A stretch of DNA of 64,000 bases from contig NZ_CP019980.1 in the NCBI RefSeq assembly GCF_002982115.1, positions 2,798,001-2,862,000 on the forward strand, written 5' to 3'. How positions within the stretch are numbered: the first letter of the stretch is position 1; the number at the start of each line of letters is the position of its first letter. The stretch is from Lysinibacillus sphaericus. Its GTDB lineage: Bacteria; Bacillota; Bacilli; Bacillales_A; Planococcaceae. A program made the translations under genes and the position numbers. A model generated the notes under the pieces. The model did no database searches and was not told the origin of the DNA. It saw only the letters and a list, made by a program, of their open reading frames with translations. Below are positions 9,412 to 19,075 of the stretch, one piece after another.

Positions 9412-10236
9412 CTATTTGGAGCGGGGGTCCATATAATCCCTCACAGCATTACTCAACATATACAACCCTAGCACTAATAGAGTAATAGCTCCACCTGGTG
9501 CAAATGTATACCACGAAGCTTTTACTAAATATGCTTGCGAATCTTTTAACATACGCCCCCAACTAGGATTTGGTGGTTGAACGCCAAGCCCTAGATAACT
9601 TAGTGCTGCTTCAGCAAGCATGGCCGTCGCAAAAGTAACCGTTGCTGCCACAATAATTTGGGATGATATATTAGGTAAAATATGACGAAACATAATGTTA
9701 TAAGGTTTGACACCAATTAATTTAGCGGCTAGTACGTATTCGGCATCCCGATGTTGGACAAAGCCACTGCGTGCAATTCGAGCAATGGCAGGTATGGCAA
9801 TCACACCAAGGGCAATTGCGGTATTGACTACGCCAGGCCCGAAAACAGCTACTAGCATTAACGCTAAAATTATGCCTGGAAACGCCATTAGCGCATCCAT
9901 TAAGCGCATAAATAGTTCATCGACCCAGCCACCTAGAAAACCTGCTAGTCCACCGATTAAAATACCAAATGATGTACCGATAATGACCGTTAATAAACCT
10001 ACCGCAAAGGCTGTTTGTGTCCCCTTCATCATCCGACTAAAAATATCACGTCCAAATTCATCTGTACCAAATAGATACTTACTACTTGGGCTGTGTAATT
10101 TTTCGGGAATATTCATCATATTCACATCATATGGCGTATAAAAGAAGCTAGTAATCATAACAAGTAAAAACCCGACGATGACGAGTAGACCAATGAGTAA
10201 ATTTATATTTTTCATATATCGTTTCACAATGTCCAT
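9412..10236 (-). CDS. Peptide ABC transporter permease, DppC/OppC type
   Basis: Second permease of a dipeptide/oligopeptide-type importer, 274 residues from ATG 10236. I chose that start because AGAGGTGGAT lies just before it; an in-frame GTG nine bases upstream overlaps the ribosome site. An N-terminal OppC-type helix (about 12-34) is followed by SSKYLFGTDEFGRDIFSR, the usual linker. Five further helices carry the EAA loop (AAKLIGVKPYNIMFRHILPN, about 180). The ending is a typical YMDPRSK. It is the last gene of the leftward operon, 12 bases from the DppB-type gene. Confidence 0.93.
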   Translation of the reverse strand: MDIVKRYMKNINLLIGLLVIVGFLLVMITSFFYTPYDVNMMNIPEKLHSPSSKYLFGTDEFGRDIFSRMMKGTQTAFAVGLLTVIIGTSFGILIGGLAGFLGGWVDELFMRLMDALMAFPGIILALMLVAVFGPGVVNTAIALGVIAIPAIARIARSGFVQHRDAEYVLAAKLIGVKPYNIMFRHILPNISSQIIVAATVTFATAMLAEAALSYLGLGVQPPNPSWGRMLKDSQAYLVKASWYTFAPGGAITLLVLGLYMLSNAVRDYMDPRSK

Positions 10237-10248
10237 TGCATCCACCTC

Positions 10249-11190
10249 TCATCGTAATCGGATTCTTGGATCTAACACAGAATATAAAATATCGACGATA
10301 AAATTAATAACAACAACGGCTACCGTAATATACATCACGATGCCTTGCACTAGTGGGAAATCGCGATTACTAATCGCTGTAATCAATAGCTGTCCAACAC
10401 CTGGCAAGGAAAATACCTGCTCTACAATAATCGTTCCTGCCACAACTTCTGCCATTATCAAACCAAAAACGGTCAAAATCGGAATCATAGCATTTTTTAA
10501 CACATGCTTATACATCACATTCCGTTCCGACATCCCCTTACTGCGAATTGTCCGTACATAATCAAGTTGCATTTGTTCTAAAATGGCCGTACGCACGTAA
10601 CGGAAGTTGACAGCAATTTGAGGTATAGCGATAGTTAACGCCGGCAGAATAAGCGTACTTAACGCCCCGGCAACACTTTGTGACCACGGAATATAGCCAC
10701 TAATTTTAAAAAAACTAAACTGCATACCCACATATAAAATCAGCATCATCCCGAGCCAAAATGAAGGCACCGCCATCCCAATTTGTGTCAATGTCGATAA
10801 GGATACATCACTCAGCTTATTTTGGCGTCTCGCAGCAAACATGCCAAGTGGCAAGGAAACCATTAATACAATGGTTAATGTCAGGACAGCTAGTGACATC
10901 GTGACAGGCAGTCTATCCAACAATAAATCTTTTACAGGCATGGAGAAACGAATGGAATGACCTAATTCTCCTGTCAATAGTCCCTTTATCCAATCAGTGT
11001 ATTGTTCATAAAGGGGACGGTTCAAACCAAGCTCAGACCGCAAGTTTTCAATTTGTGTTGCATCCGCTTCTGTTCCTAACATTGTTCGAACAGGATCCCC
11101 AGGTAAAATTTGAAAAACGCCAAACGTAATCATCGACACTAGAAGAATCGTTGTCATTAACAGGATGAATCGACGTATCATATACATCAT
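10249..11190 (-). CDS. Peptide ABC transporter permease, DppB/OppB type
   Basis: First permease of the importer, about 313 residues and six helices. FQILPGDPVRTMLG near residue 30 and LRSELGLNRPLYEQYTDWI are DppB hallmarks. The EAA loop is around residue 205 (RTIRSKGMSERNVMYKHVLKN). The C-terminus LYSVLDPRIRLR is standard. I prefer ATG 11190, about nine bases after AAAGAG; a TTG at 11196 is also in frame. The gene sits between the substrate-binding lipoprotein and the DppC-type permease. The substrate class (di/oligopeptide, or another solute in this family such as nickel or a peptide-like compound) is set mainly by the binding protein. Confidence 0.93.
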   Translation of the reverse strand: MMYMIRRFILLMTTILLVSMITFGVFQILPGDPVRTMLGTEADATQIENLRSELGLNRPLYEQYTDWIKGLLTGELGHSIRFSMPVKDLLLDRLPVTMSLAVLTLTIVLMVSLPLGMFAARRQNKLSDVSLSTLTQIGMAVPSFWLGMMLILYVGMQFSFFKISGYIPWSQSVAGALSTLILPALTIAIPQIAVNFRYVRTAILEQMQLDYVRTIRSKGMSERNVMYKHVLKNAMIPILTVFGLIMAEVVAGTIIVEQVFSLPGVGQLLITAISNRDFPLVQGIVMYITVAVVVINFIVDILYSVLDPRIRLR

Positions 11191-11206
11191 TTGCAATCAT
11201 CTCTTT

Positions 11207-12766
11207 CTAGTTTGAGAATTTTACCTCGGACATATCATGGAACCAGAATGGATAGCTCTTTAGCCCTGTTACTTGCTTGTCAGAACCCCAGACGATTTGG
11301 TAATCCGCTACATAAACCGACACTGCCTGCTCCGCTAAAATTTCTTGTGCACGTTGGTAATAAGCCATTTGCTTTGCCGTGTCTGTTTCCTTTAAAACGT
11401 CAGCCATGATGTTGTCGTATTCCTCATTCTTAAATAAGAAGAAGTTTTCACTCTCATTGGTAGAAATATAGTCATTTAAAATTTCATAGGCAGAGGCACG
11501 ACCTGTTAAATCAATCGTCGTCATAGTATAGTCGCGACCAAAGTACACACGATCAAGCCAAATCCCCCATTCCACCACTTCAATCTCTACATCTACACCA
11601 ATTTCTTTGAGGTTAGCGGCAACAATTTGCGCTATATTGGAATAAATATCGTTATGAGAAGATACAGTAATTTTGGTTTTAAAGCCGTCTGGGTACCCTG
11701 CTTCAGCTAATAATGCCTTGGCCTTTGCCACATCAAGCTTGTACTTATCTTCTAACCCTTTCTTTTGATAGTCTCCCATTGCTGGACTCATGTTCGAGCC
11801 AAGTGGTACAGCATAACCAGCAAAGACAGAATCAATAATATCCGCTTTACTGATGGCATAGTTCATAGCCTGACGCACTTTGATATTATCAAACGGTGCT
11901 TTCGTTTCATTAAACGTGACAATTAAAGAAGAGTTATTGTTTTGATGCGATAAATGATGACTATTTTCCACCTCATTTACCCGTTGCCAAGGGACACTTG
12001 TTAAATCAACTTCATTTGCCATTAAGCTCATAATGGCTGCTTGATCATCGGATTGGAACGCAAAAGTTACTTTATTTAAGTAAGGCAAGCCTTCTTTCCA
12101 ATAGCTTTCATTCTTTTTCAACACTAAATTTGAGCCTGGAGCATATTTCACATAAGCAAAAGGACCAGTCCCGATTGGGTTTTCATTATGCTTGCCGTCA
12201 TTACTTTTCGGTATAATGGCGGCTTGGCGAGCAGTCAAGGAATAGAGGAAATTGGAATTCGGTTCTTTTAACTTAATGACAAAAGTCCTTGTATCTGGGG
12301 CTTCGGTAGATGCTACATTATCAAAGTTATTCGACATTTTTTCGCCACCATTTTTGCCCATTAAGCGATCAAACGAATATTGAATATCTTCTATTGTTAA
12401 ATCCTCGCCATTATGAAATTTCACACCTGAACGAATTTTAAACGTATAAGTTAAACCATCCTGTGAAATTTCATAGCTTTCCGCAAGCCCTTCTTTTAAG
12501 GAGCCATCTGTTTCGGGTGCCATCAATCCTTCAAAAATATTAAGAATCATCTGATAGGAAATCGAGGCTGTTGCTTTATGAGGATCTAAAAAATCCGGGT
12601 CGTCATTAATGCGGACTACAATTTCTTGTGGTGTATCTGTTGTTACTGGCGCATTTGTCGGTACTTTATTTGTATCTTTTTTGTCATTATCATTTGAACA
12701 TGCGCTAATCATCACCCCTAAAAGCAATAACAACATTAGGAAAACCCAATTTCTACTCTGCTTCAA
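11207..12766 (-). CDS. Peptide-type ABC transporter substrate-binding lipoprotein
   Basis: Extracellular solute-binding protein family 5 (DppA/OppA type), 519 residues. Lipoprotein signal peptide: a hydrophobic run then ISAC, so the mature protein is anchored through Cys at about residue 23. A Thr/Asp/Asn-rich linker follows. YTFKIRSGVKFHNGEDLTIEDIQYSFDRL near residue 107 is the family signature. The start is TTG 12766, with GGGGGAG upstream inside the preceding gene. Its TTGA start overlaps the aminopeptidase TGA stop by four bases, implying translational coupling. Ligand not predictable from sequence. Confidence 0.93.
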   Translation of the reverse strand: MKQSRNWVFLMLLLLLGVMISACSNDNDKKDTNKVPTNAPVTTDTPQEIVVRINDDPDFLDPHKATASISYQMILNIFEGLMAPETDGSLKEGLAESYEISQDGLTYTFKIRSGVKFHNGEDLTIEDIQYSFDRLMGKNGGEKMSNNFDNVASTEAPDTRTFVIKLKEPNSNFLYSLTARQAAIIPKSNDGKHNENPIGTGPFAYVKYAPGSNLVLKKNESYWKEGLPYLNKVTFAFQSDDQAAIMSLMANEVDLTSVPWQRVNEVENSHHLSHQNNNSSLIVTFNETKAPFDNIKVRQAMNYAISKADIIDSVFAGYAVPLGSNMSPAMGDYQKKGLEDKYKLDVAKAKALLAEAGYPDGFKTKITVSSHNDIYSNIAQIVAANLKEIGVDVEIEVVEWGIWLDRVYFGRDYTMTTIDLTGRASAYEILNDYISTNESENFFLFKNEEYDNIMADVLKETDTAKQMAYYQRAQEILAEQAVSVYVADYQIVWGSDKQVTGLKSYPFWFHDMSEVKFSN

Positions 12767-13749
12767 AGTATTTCTCCCCCTTTATGCTGTTGTTGAATAC
12801 TTATATAACTTTCTACGTCCTCTAATTGAGTAGCACCTTTAACACCAGCAATAATCGCTTCCTCCACGACCTTTGTTGCTAAGTGTCCAATATAGTCGAC
12901 TGGATACGTTTGCTGTCCTGTACCTAAAACAAAAATCGTATCGCCGTCTAGCATAGTATGGACAGGATAAATCGTACGTGCTAAGGCATTTTGTGCTAGT
13001 TGTGCGATTTTTTTCGCCTCTGCCTTTGTTAACTTTGCATTCATCGCAACAACGCCAATGGTCGTATTGGTACCAGCGAGTGCCTGAGATTGACCATGCT
13101 CTTCTAAATAGGAACAACTATCCAGCCATTGCCCTGTTGTTCGGTTACGCGCCCCAGCAATCGTTGTTCGAGTAGTAGGGTCCTTTACATCGCCTACTGC
13201 ATTGACCGCTACCATAGCGCCTACGATAAGCCCATCCTTCCCTATAAGTGAACTACTGCCTAAACCACCTTTCATACAAAATTGTGGCCCTGCTAATTTC
13301 CCAACTGTTGCACCATAGCCTGCGCCAATATTGCCATTTACAAAAGCACCAATCTTGGCATTTTTCGCTGCTTCATAACCCATCTGAGCTGATGGTCTTA
13401 TATGTGCGTCACCAATAAATAAATCAAATAATACTGCACTAGGTACAATTGGTATTTTGGTAACACCCGCATCTACCCCTACACCTTGTTCCTCTAAGTA
13501 ATGCATAACACCTGTTGCGGCATCCAAACCAAATGCACTGCCACCCGCTAGACAAATGCCATGCACTTGTTGAATTTCATTAATAGGATCCAATGCATCT
13601 GTTTCACGTGTGCCTGGTGCAGAGCCTCGCACATCGACTCCACAAACAGCACCATCTTCCACTAAAATAACGGAGCATCCCGTTATGCCTTCTCTATCTT
13701 CCGCATGCCCTACTTTCACGCCTGGTACATCGGTAATATTGCCAAACAT
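12763..13749 (-). CDS. P1 family peptidase (DmpA-type, S58)
   Basis: Self-processing N-terminal-nucleophile hydrolase of the DmpA/P1 family, 328 residues; members cleave N-terminal D- or beta-amino acids from peptides and amides. ITDVPGVKVGHAED at the N-terminus, DVRGSAPGTRETD near 38-50 and GICLAGGSAFGLDAATGVM near 65-83 are family signatures. The autocleavage Ser is expected mid-protein, likely in the GGLGSSSLIGKDG region (about 180), but I cannot prove the residue. The start is ATG 13749 behind AGGGGGTGG. It lies inside the importer gene set, so it probably processes the imported substrate. Confidence 0.88.
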   Translation of the reverse strand: MFGNITDVPGVKVGHAEDREGITGCSVILVEDGAVCGVDVRGSAPGTRETDALDPINEIQQVHGICLAGGSAFGLDAATGVMHYLEEQGVGVDAGVTKIPIVPSAVLFDLFIGDAHIRPSAQMGYEAAKNAKIGAFVNGNIGAGYGATVGKLAGPQFCMKGGLGSSSLIGKDGLIVGAMVAVNAVGDVKDPTTRTTIAGARNRTTGQWLDSCSYLEEHGQSQALAGTNTTIGVVAMNAKLTKAEAKKIAQLAQNALARTIYPVHTMLDGDTIFVLGTGQQTYPVDYIGHLATKVVEEAIIAGVKGATQLEDVESYISIQQQHKGGEIL

Positions 13750-13784
13750 TAACCCACCCCCTTTTTAAAAATTGAATATTCTGA

Positions 13785-14762
13785 TTATTTTTCGTATAAA
13801 AAGCACGCTACTTGCTGATGCTCATTTTTTTGTTGCAATGGAGGCCGCGCTAGCCGACATTGCTCCATGACAAACGGACAGCGTGTATGGAACACGCAAC
13901 CAATCGGTGGATTCATCGGGCTTGGTAGCTCCCCCTGTAATGGGACTAATTGCTTCGGTTCATCAAAATTCACAACAGGAATCGCAGAAAGTAACGCTTG
14001 TGTATATGGATGAAGTGGATGTGCATACAATTCTTTTTTTGTGCCTACTTCCACAATCCTTCCTAAATACAGCACTGCAACACGATCGCTAATATGTTTG
14101 ACAACACTTAAATCATGGGAAATAAATAAATATGTTAATTGAAATTCATCCTGTAAATCCATCATCAAGTTTAATACTTGTGATTGTATGGAAACATCTA
14201 AAGCAGAAACTGGCTCATCTGCTATGATAAACTCCGGATTGATGGCAAGTGCTCGGGCAATGCCTATTCGTTGTCTTTGCCCACCTGAAAATTCATGGGG
14301 AAATTTGTGCATAGCATCTTCCGGTAAACCAACCTTTTGTAATAGTTCTCTGACCCGTTTTTTACGCTGCTCTTTCGTTAATGACAATTGTAAAGCCATT
14401 GGTTCCTCAATAATGGCGCCTATACGCATGCGTGGATTTAATGATGCAAAGGGATCTTGAAAAATCATTTGCATTTGGTTGCGATATTTTTGCAATTCGC
14501 GCCCCTTCAAATGATGAATGGCTTGGCCTTTATACAAAATTGCTCCAGCTGTCGGTTCAACAAGCTTTAAAATCGCGCGCCCAAATGTTGACTTTCCAGA
14601 CCCTGATTCCCCAACAATACCAAGTGTCTCCCCACGGAAGATGTCAATTGAAATATCATCAACAGCCTTAACGACTTTTTTTGCTTCTTTCATAGACTTA
14701 CGTTTCACAGGAAAATAAGCTTTTAAATGATGAATTTCAAGTAATACTTCTTTGTCCGTCAT
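13785..14762 (-). CDS. Oligopeptide ABC transporter ATP-binding protein, DppF/OppF type
   Basis: Cytoplasmic ATPase of the importer, 325 residues. Walker [10 protein letters not shown] is near residue 50, the signature SGGQRQRIGIARAL near 160 and Walker B FIIADEPVSALD near 180. A C-terminal oligopeptide/dipeptide domain follows with CVFHTRCPFVMEQC, whose cysteine spacing fits the iron-sulfur or metal-binding tail of OppD/OppF proteins. The start is ATG 14762 with GAAGGGGCG upstream. The first 26 bases overlap the end of the DppD-type gene, again suggesting coupled translation. Confidence 0.95.
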   Translation of the reverse strand: MTDKEVLLEIHHLKAYFPVKRKSMKEAKKVVKAVDDISIDIFRGETLGIVGESGSGKSTFGRAILKLVEPTAGAILYKGQAIHHLKGRELQKYRNQMQMIFQDPFASLNPRMRIGAIIEEPMALQLSLTKEQRKKRVRELLQKVGLPEDAMHKFPHEFSGGQRQRIGIARALAINPEFIIADEPVSALDVSIQSQVLNLMMDLQDEFQLTYLFISHDLSVVKHISDRVAVLYLGRIVEVGTKKELYAHPLHPYTQALLSAIPVVNFDEPKQLVPLQGELPSPMNPPIGCVFHTRCPFVMEQCRLARPPLQQKNEHQQVACFLYEK

Positions 14763-15765
14763 TTACCAACGCCCCTTCCTCCGTGTATAAATGACACCTT
14801 ACATGATGTTGATGCTGCAACAACGTAACTTCTGGTAAAACATGACGGCAATGCTCCATCACAAATGGACAACGTGGTGCAAAACGACAGCCTTCTGGTA
14901 ATGCATAGGCAGGTGGTACAGTGCCTGGGATAGATGGTAACCTTTTTATATCAGTTTCTAAGGTAGGCATCGTTTTTAATAAGGCAATTGTATAGGGATG
15001 TTTCGGTTCGAGAAATAACGCACGAACAGGCGCTTGCTCCACAATTTGCCCAGCATACATCACCATGACGCGATCTGCGGTTTCAGCAACAACACTCATA
15101 TCATGTGTTATAAACAAAATGGCTGATTGCTGTTCTTTTTTCAGCTTCATCATTAACGTTACAATTTGTGCTTGCACCGTAACATCCAATGCCGTTGTCG
15201 GCTCATCTGCAATCAATAGTTGGGGGTTATTGGACATGGCAATAGCAATCATCACACGTTGTCGCATGCCACCGGATAACTGATGCGGGTATTCAGTGAG
15301 AACCTTTTCTGCATTGGCGATACCCACTTCTTTTAATAGTTGTAGTGACTTTTCTTTCGCTTGTTTTGTAGATATTTTTTGATGCCTACGAATCGCTTCC
15401 ATCATTTGATTGCCAATGGTAAAAACGGGGTCAAGTGATGTCATCGGTTCTTGAAAAATCATGCTCACTTCATTGCCTCGAATCTTACTCATTTCTTTAT
15501 TATTCATAGCGAGTAGATTTTTATCGTTTAATGTAATGGAACCGGCGGATATTTCTCCAGGAGGCATCGGAAGCAAGCGCATGATTGACAGCGATGTTAT
15601 ACTCTTGCCACTGCCTGATTCCCCTACAAGTGCTACCGTCTCACCTTTATAAATAACAAAGCTTACATCATCGACTACTTTTGCCTTTTTCCCATTTTTC
15701 AAATGAAATTGGACGTGTAATTGCTTTACTTCCAACAACACTTGCTTGTCTTGTGCTTGTTCCAC
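14737..15765 (-). CDS. Oligopeptide ABC transporter ATP-binding protein, DppD/OppD type
   Basis: Partner ATPase of the importer, about 342 residues. Walker [10 protein letters not shown], the Q-loop [13 protein letters not shown], the signature [15 protein letters not shown], Walker [13 protein letters not shown] and the C-terminal [14 protein letters not shown] tail are all visible. I prefer GTG 15765, which follows an AGGGGGG site. GTG 15783 is in frame and forms a GTGA overlap with the aldehyde dehydrogenase stop, so it is a real alternative. The tight packing with flanking genes places it in the same operon. Confidence 0.94.
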   Translation of the reverse strand: MEQAQDKQVLLEVKQLHVQFHLKNGKKAKVVDDVSFVIYKGETVALVGESGSGKSITSLSIMRLLPMPPGEISAGSITLNDKNLLAMNNKEMSKIRGNEVSMIFQEPMTSLDPVFTIGNQMMEAIRRHQKISTKQAKEKSLQLLKEVGIANAEKVLTEYPHQLSGGMRQRVMIAIAMSNNPQLLIADEPTTALDVTVQAQIVTLMMKLKKEQQSAILFITHDMSVVAETADRVMVMYAGQIVEQAPVRALFLEPKHPYTIALLKTMPTLETDIKRLPSIPGTVPPAYALPEGCRFAPRCPFVMEHCRHVLPEVTLLQHQHHVRCHLYTEEGALVNDGQRSIT

Positions 15766-15779
15766 ATGCTCCCCCCTGT

Positions 15780-17234
15780 TCACGGTCGCTCAGGTGTTGC
15801 ATAGCGTATCGCAATATTTTTCATTTGGGTATAATTTCTTAGTGCCACAAAACCTTTTTCACGGCCGATTCCGCTCTTTTTATAACCACCAAACGGCATT
15901 TGAATCCCACCTGCTGCGCCGTAATTATTGACAAATACTTGTCCTGCCTTCACTCGGCTAGCCACATAATGAGCCGTGTCTAAATCTTTAGACCAAACAC
16001 CAGCTACTAATCCATAATCCGTACCATTGGCTAAGGTAATTGCTTCCTCCACTGTTGAAAACGTCAATATAGTTAACACCGGTCCGAAAATTTCCTCCTG
16101 CGCCAGTTCAGCCTCGGCATCTACGCCATCGAGAATCGTTGGTTGGATATAGTAACCTTTTTCATAGCCTTTTATTGTTAGCGTGTCGCCACCCGTGATC
16201 ACATAACCATCCTCTTTTGCTTGTTGCAACAGTGCGGAAATCTTTACATATTGCCGTTCATTTAATAAAGGGCCCATATCAACATCAGCTTCCCCCGGGC
16301 CAATCTTCAAAGTTTGAAACCTGTCAACTAACCGCTTGATAAACAACACTTTTGCATCTTCTTCAATTAGTAAGCGCGCACCAGCAGAGCATGTTTGCCC
16401 CGCATTTTGAATAATGGCACGGACTACGCCTTCTAATGCCTGTTCCATTGGCGCATCCGCAAACACAATATTCGGGGACTTTCCACCGAGTTCTAATGTG
16501 ACAGGTACGATGTTTTGGGCTGCTGCTTTCATCACTTCTATACCCGTAGCAACAGAACCAGTAAATGTAATATGATTAATGTCAGGATGCCTCGTTAACA
16601 ACGGGCCTACCTCACGACCTAATCCCGTAATATGTTGAAAAATCCCTTTTGGGAATTTTCGGGCAAACCATTGTGTCATCGCATGGGTTGTCAACGGGGT
16701 ATCTTCTGCACTTTTGACTATGACTGCATTTCCTGTTGCAATTGCTGCGGCAACGCTTCTTGCCGTAATTTGTAAAGGATAATTCCACGGTACAATATGG
16801 ACGGTAATCCCTACAGGTTCTAGCACGACAGCATTTAATATACCGTCTTCGATAGGGATCGTGTCTCCCATAAGCTTATCGGCAGCCCCACCGTAAAACT
16901 CAAAGTAACGTGCTGCTGCTTCAACATCGGCACGTGCTTGTGTTAAGGGCTTTCCAACATCCCGACATTCTAGCAAACTCCATTCTTCAGCATGCATGCG
17001 AATATACTGTGCCAGTTCGAGTAATAGCTGACCACGCTCAAAAGCTTTCACTTGGCGCCACTCTTCACTTTCAACCGCAATACGTGCAGCTTGTACCGCC
17101 TCATCTACCTGTGCCTTACTAGCATTTTTTAGTTGCGCGAGTACTTCACCAGTAGAAGGATTGACAACATCTATAAACGCCTGACCATCTCCTTGTACCC
17201 ACTTTCCATTTATTAGCATCGGTATAATTTGCAT
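15780..17234 (-). CDS. NAD-dependent aldehyde dehydrogenase
   Basis: Oxidises an aldehyde to the acid with NAD(P)+, 484 residues from ATG 17234, which follows TAGGAGGAGT exactly. An in-frame GTG upstream would swallow this site. The Rossmann part, VTLELGGKSPNIVFADA (general base Glu, about residue 250), and NAGQTCSAGARLLIEE (catalytic Cys, about 285) are intact. Overall look is betaine-aldehyde or gamma-aminobutyraldehyde dehydrogenase-like, but the substrate is not fixed by these motifs. It lies between the SDR and the importer ATPase gene. Confidence 0.93.
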   Translation of the reverse strand: MQIIPMLINGKWVQGDGQAFIDVVNPSTGEVLAQLKNASKAQVDEAVQAARIAVESEEWRQVKAFERGQLLLELAQYIRMHAEEWSLLECRDVGKPLTQARADVEAAARYFEFYGGAADKLMGDTIPIEDGILNAVVLEPVGITVHIVPWNYPLQITARSVAAAIATGNAVIVKSAEDTPLTTHAMTQWFARKFPKGIFQHITGLGREVGPLLTRHPDINHITFTGSVATGIEVMKAAAQNIVPVTLELGGKSPNIVFADAPMEQALEGVVRAIIQNAGQTCSAGARLLIEEDAKVLFIKRLVDRFQTLKIGPGEADVDMGPLLNERQYVKISALLQQAKEDGYVITGGDTLTIKGYEKGYYIQPTILDGVDAEAELAQEEIFGPVLTILTFSTVEEAITLANGTDYGLVAGVWSKDLDTAHYVASRVKAGQVFVNNYGAAGGIQMPFGGYKKSGIGREKGFVALRNYTQMKNIAIRYATPERP

Positions 17235-17244
17235 CGTACTCCTC

Positions 17245-17991
17245 CTATAAGCCACGGCCTCCGTCTACATGTAACGTTGTCCCTGTTACCATGCCTGCTG
17301 CATCTGATAGTAGGTAACTTACGGCACCTGCAATATCAGATGGGTCGACTAAACGGCCAAGTGGCACTGATTGTATAAAAACATTGTGCTTTGCATGTTC
17401 AGCATCTGCATTATGTGCAGTAAACTGCGCTAGCATTTGCGTGTCTGCTGGTCCTGGATGAATGGTATTGACCCGAATTTGATGGGAGGCAAGCTCAATT
17501 GCCAGCCCACGTGTAAAGCTTTCCGCCGCTCCTTTAGAAGCAATATACACCTGCAAACCGGGACGAGGACGCACCGCAGAAATCGATGCAATGGTCACAA
17601 TCGAACCTTTTTTCCGCTTCTTCATATACGGCACAATGGCCTTTGTTGTAATAAACAGACTTTTCACATTTACGTCCATTAGTCGATTCCAATCATCCAT
17701 TGTTACTTGCTCAATCGGCGTCGCAGCCTGTGCAATGCCTAATGCATTGACCAACCCATCAATTCGTCCATACTTGGCGTAAACTTCATGGACAATGGCT
17801 TGTATGCTATCTTCTTGCAAAACATTGACTTCATATGTTTGCAAAGATTGTTGCGCTAGATGTGCGAGTGAAGTAACCGATAAATCAAGACCTATCACAA
17901 TATGCCCTTTGCCCAGTTGGTCTTCTATAATCGCCTTCCCCATTCCTCCCCCAGCACCTGTCACAATGATTACTTGCTGTGTAACTGCCAT
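17245..17991 (-). CDS. Short-chain dehydrogenase/reductase (SDR)
   Basis: NAD(P)(H)-dependent oxidoreductase of the classical SDR family, 248 residues. VTGAGGGMGKAI is the cofactor-binding glycine motif (about residues 9-20). NALG near 88 replaces the usual NNAG. The catalytic set is Ser in SISAVRPRPG plus YIASK (YxxxK, about 154). PSDIAGAVSYLLSDAAGMVTGTTLHVDGG is the usual C-terminal part. I chose ATG 17991, with AAGGGGTG upstream; a longer frame would run into the dehydrogenase gene. It is placed one base after the upstream gene's stop codon. Confidence 0.92.
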   Translation of the reverse strand: MAVTQQVIIVTGAGGGMGKAIIEDQLGKGHIVIGLDLSVTSLAHLAQQSLQTYEVNVLQEDSIQAIVHEVYAKYGRIDGLVNALGIAQAATPIEQVTMDDWNRLMDVNVKSLFITTKAIVPYMKKRKKGSIVTIASISAVRPRPGLQVYIASKGAAESFTRGLAIELASHQIRVNTIHPGPADTQMLAQFTAHNADAEHAKHNVFIQSVPLGRLVDPSDIAGAVSYLLSDAAGMVTGTTLHVDGGRGL

Positions 17992-17992
17992 C

Positions 17993-19075
17993 TTACACAC
18001 CCCTTGCTGTTTGTTTAATATTTTCAAGCGCCAGACAAATGGCATCCCCCATTTGTGTAGTTGTTGCCTGTCCGCCAATATCCGCTGTTTGCACGGCTCC
18101 CTCGATTAACACTGCTTCAATTGCCGCAACGATTCGCTTTTCTAAATCAGGTCTTCCAATATGCCCAAGCAATAACGCAAGTGACCAAATTTGCGCAATC
18201 GGATTAGCAATCCCTTTCCCTGCAATATTGGGTGCAGAACCGTGCACTGGTTCAAACATTGATGGAAATGCTTTTTCAGGATTTAAATTTGCCGAAGGAG
18301 ATAACCCTAGCCCTCCAACAAGTGCCGACCCTAAATCCGATAAAATATCGCCGAATAAATTCGATGCCACCACTACTTCAAAATCTTGCGGCCGCTCTAC
18401 AAAATAAGCGACTAATGCATCGATATAGAGAGATTCCAACGTTAAAGTTGGCGAAGCTTGTGCCACAACATCTTTCGTCATCTCATCCCAAAACTTCATA
18501 GCATAGATAATGGCATTTGATTTCGTTGCACTGGTAATTTTCGACTTGCCATTTTGATGAGCATAATCACACGCGGCTTGTACAATTTTTTTAACACCGA
18601 GCCGTGTCATTATCGTATTTTGAATCGCCATTTCCTGTGGCTGGTTATGATAAATATGTCCACCACTATTCGAATATTCCCCTTCTGTATTTTCACGGAA
18701 AATAACCATATCGATATCTTTGCTATTCGCCAATGGTGAAGCAATGCCCTGTAGTGATTTGACTGGTCTAAAATTGACATATTGCTGGAATTGCTTACGA
18801 ATCGGCATAATAAATTCCCATACCGTAACATCATCTGGTACACGCGCATCACCAATCGCACCGAATAATATCGCATCATAGTTTCTTAATGTAGTGAGCG
18901 CATCTTTTGGCATCATACAACCATGCTGTACATAATAATCCGAGCTCCACGGAAAAATGGTCGTTTCAATGTCTAAAGATGGTTCATCTTGGCGCAGTTG
19001 TGCAAGCACTTTTAATGCTTCTGCCATCACTTCCTTACCAATACCGTCTCCAGGAATAACTGCGATTTTGACCAT
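17993..19075 (-). CDS. Tartrate/D-malate-type beta-decarboxylating dehydrogenase
   Basis: Member of the isocitrate/isopropylmalate dehydrogenase family, 360 residues. It opens with VKIAVIPGDGIGKEVMAEAL. The NTEGEYSNSGGHIY segment (about 130) is typical of tartrate dehydrogenase/D-malate dehydrogenase members (YcsA, DmlA) rather than LeuB. Metal-binding aspartates lie in SNLFGDILSDLGSALVGGLG, and the NAD-binding part is EPVHGSAPNIAGKGIANP. TDH-type enzymes oxidatively decarboxylate 2-hydroxyacids. The start ATG overlaps the M20 gene stop by one base (TAATG). Confidence 0.88.
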   Translation of the reverse strand: MVKIAVIPGDGIGKEVMAEALKVLAQLRQDEPSLDIETTIFPWSSDYYVQHGCMMPKDALTTLRNYDAILFGAIGDARVPDDVTVWEFIMPIRKQFQQYVNFRPVKSLQGIASPLANSKDIDMVIFRENTEGEYSNSGGHIYHNQPQEMAIQNTIMTRLGVKKIVQAACDYAHQNGKSKITSATKSNAIIYAMKFWDEMTKDVVAQASPTLTLESLYIDALVAYFVERPQDFEVVVASNLFGDILSDLGSALVGGLGLSPSANLNPEKAFPSMFEPVHGSAPNIAGKGIANPIAQIWSLALLLGHIGRPDLEKRIVAAIEAVLIEGAVQTADIGGQATTTQMGDAICLALENIKQTARGV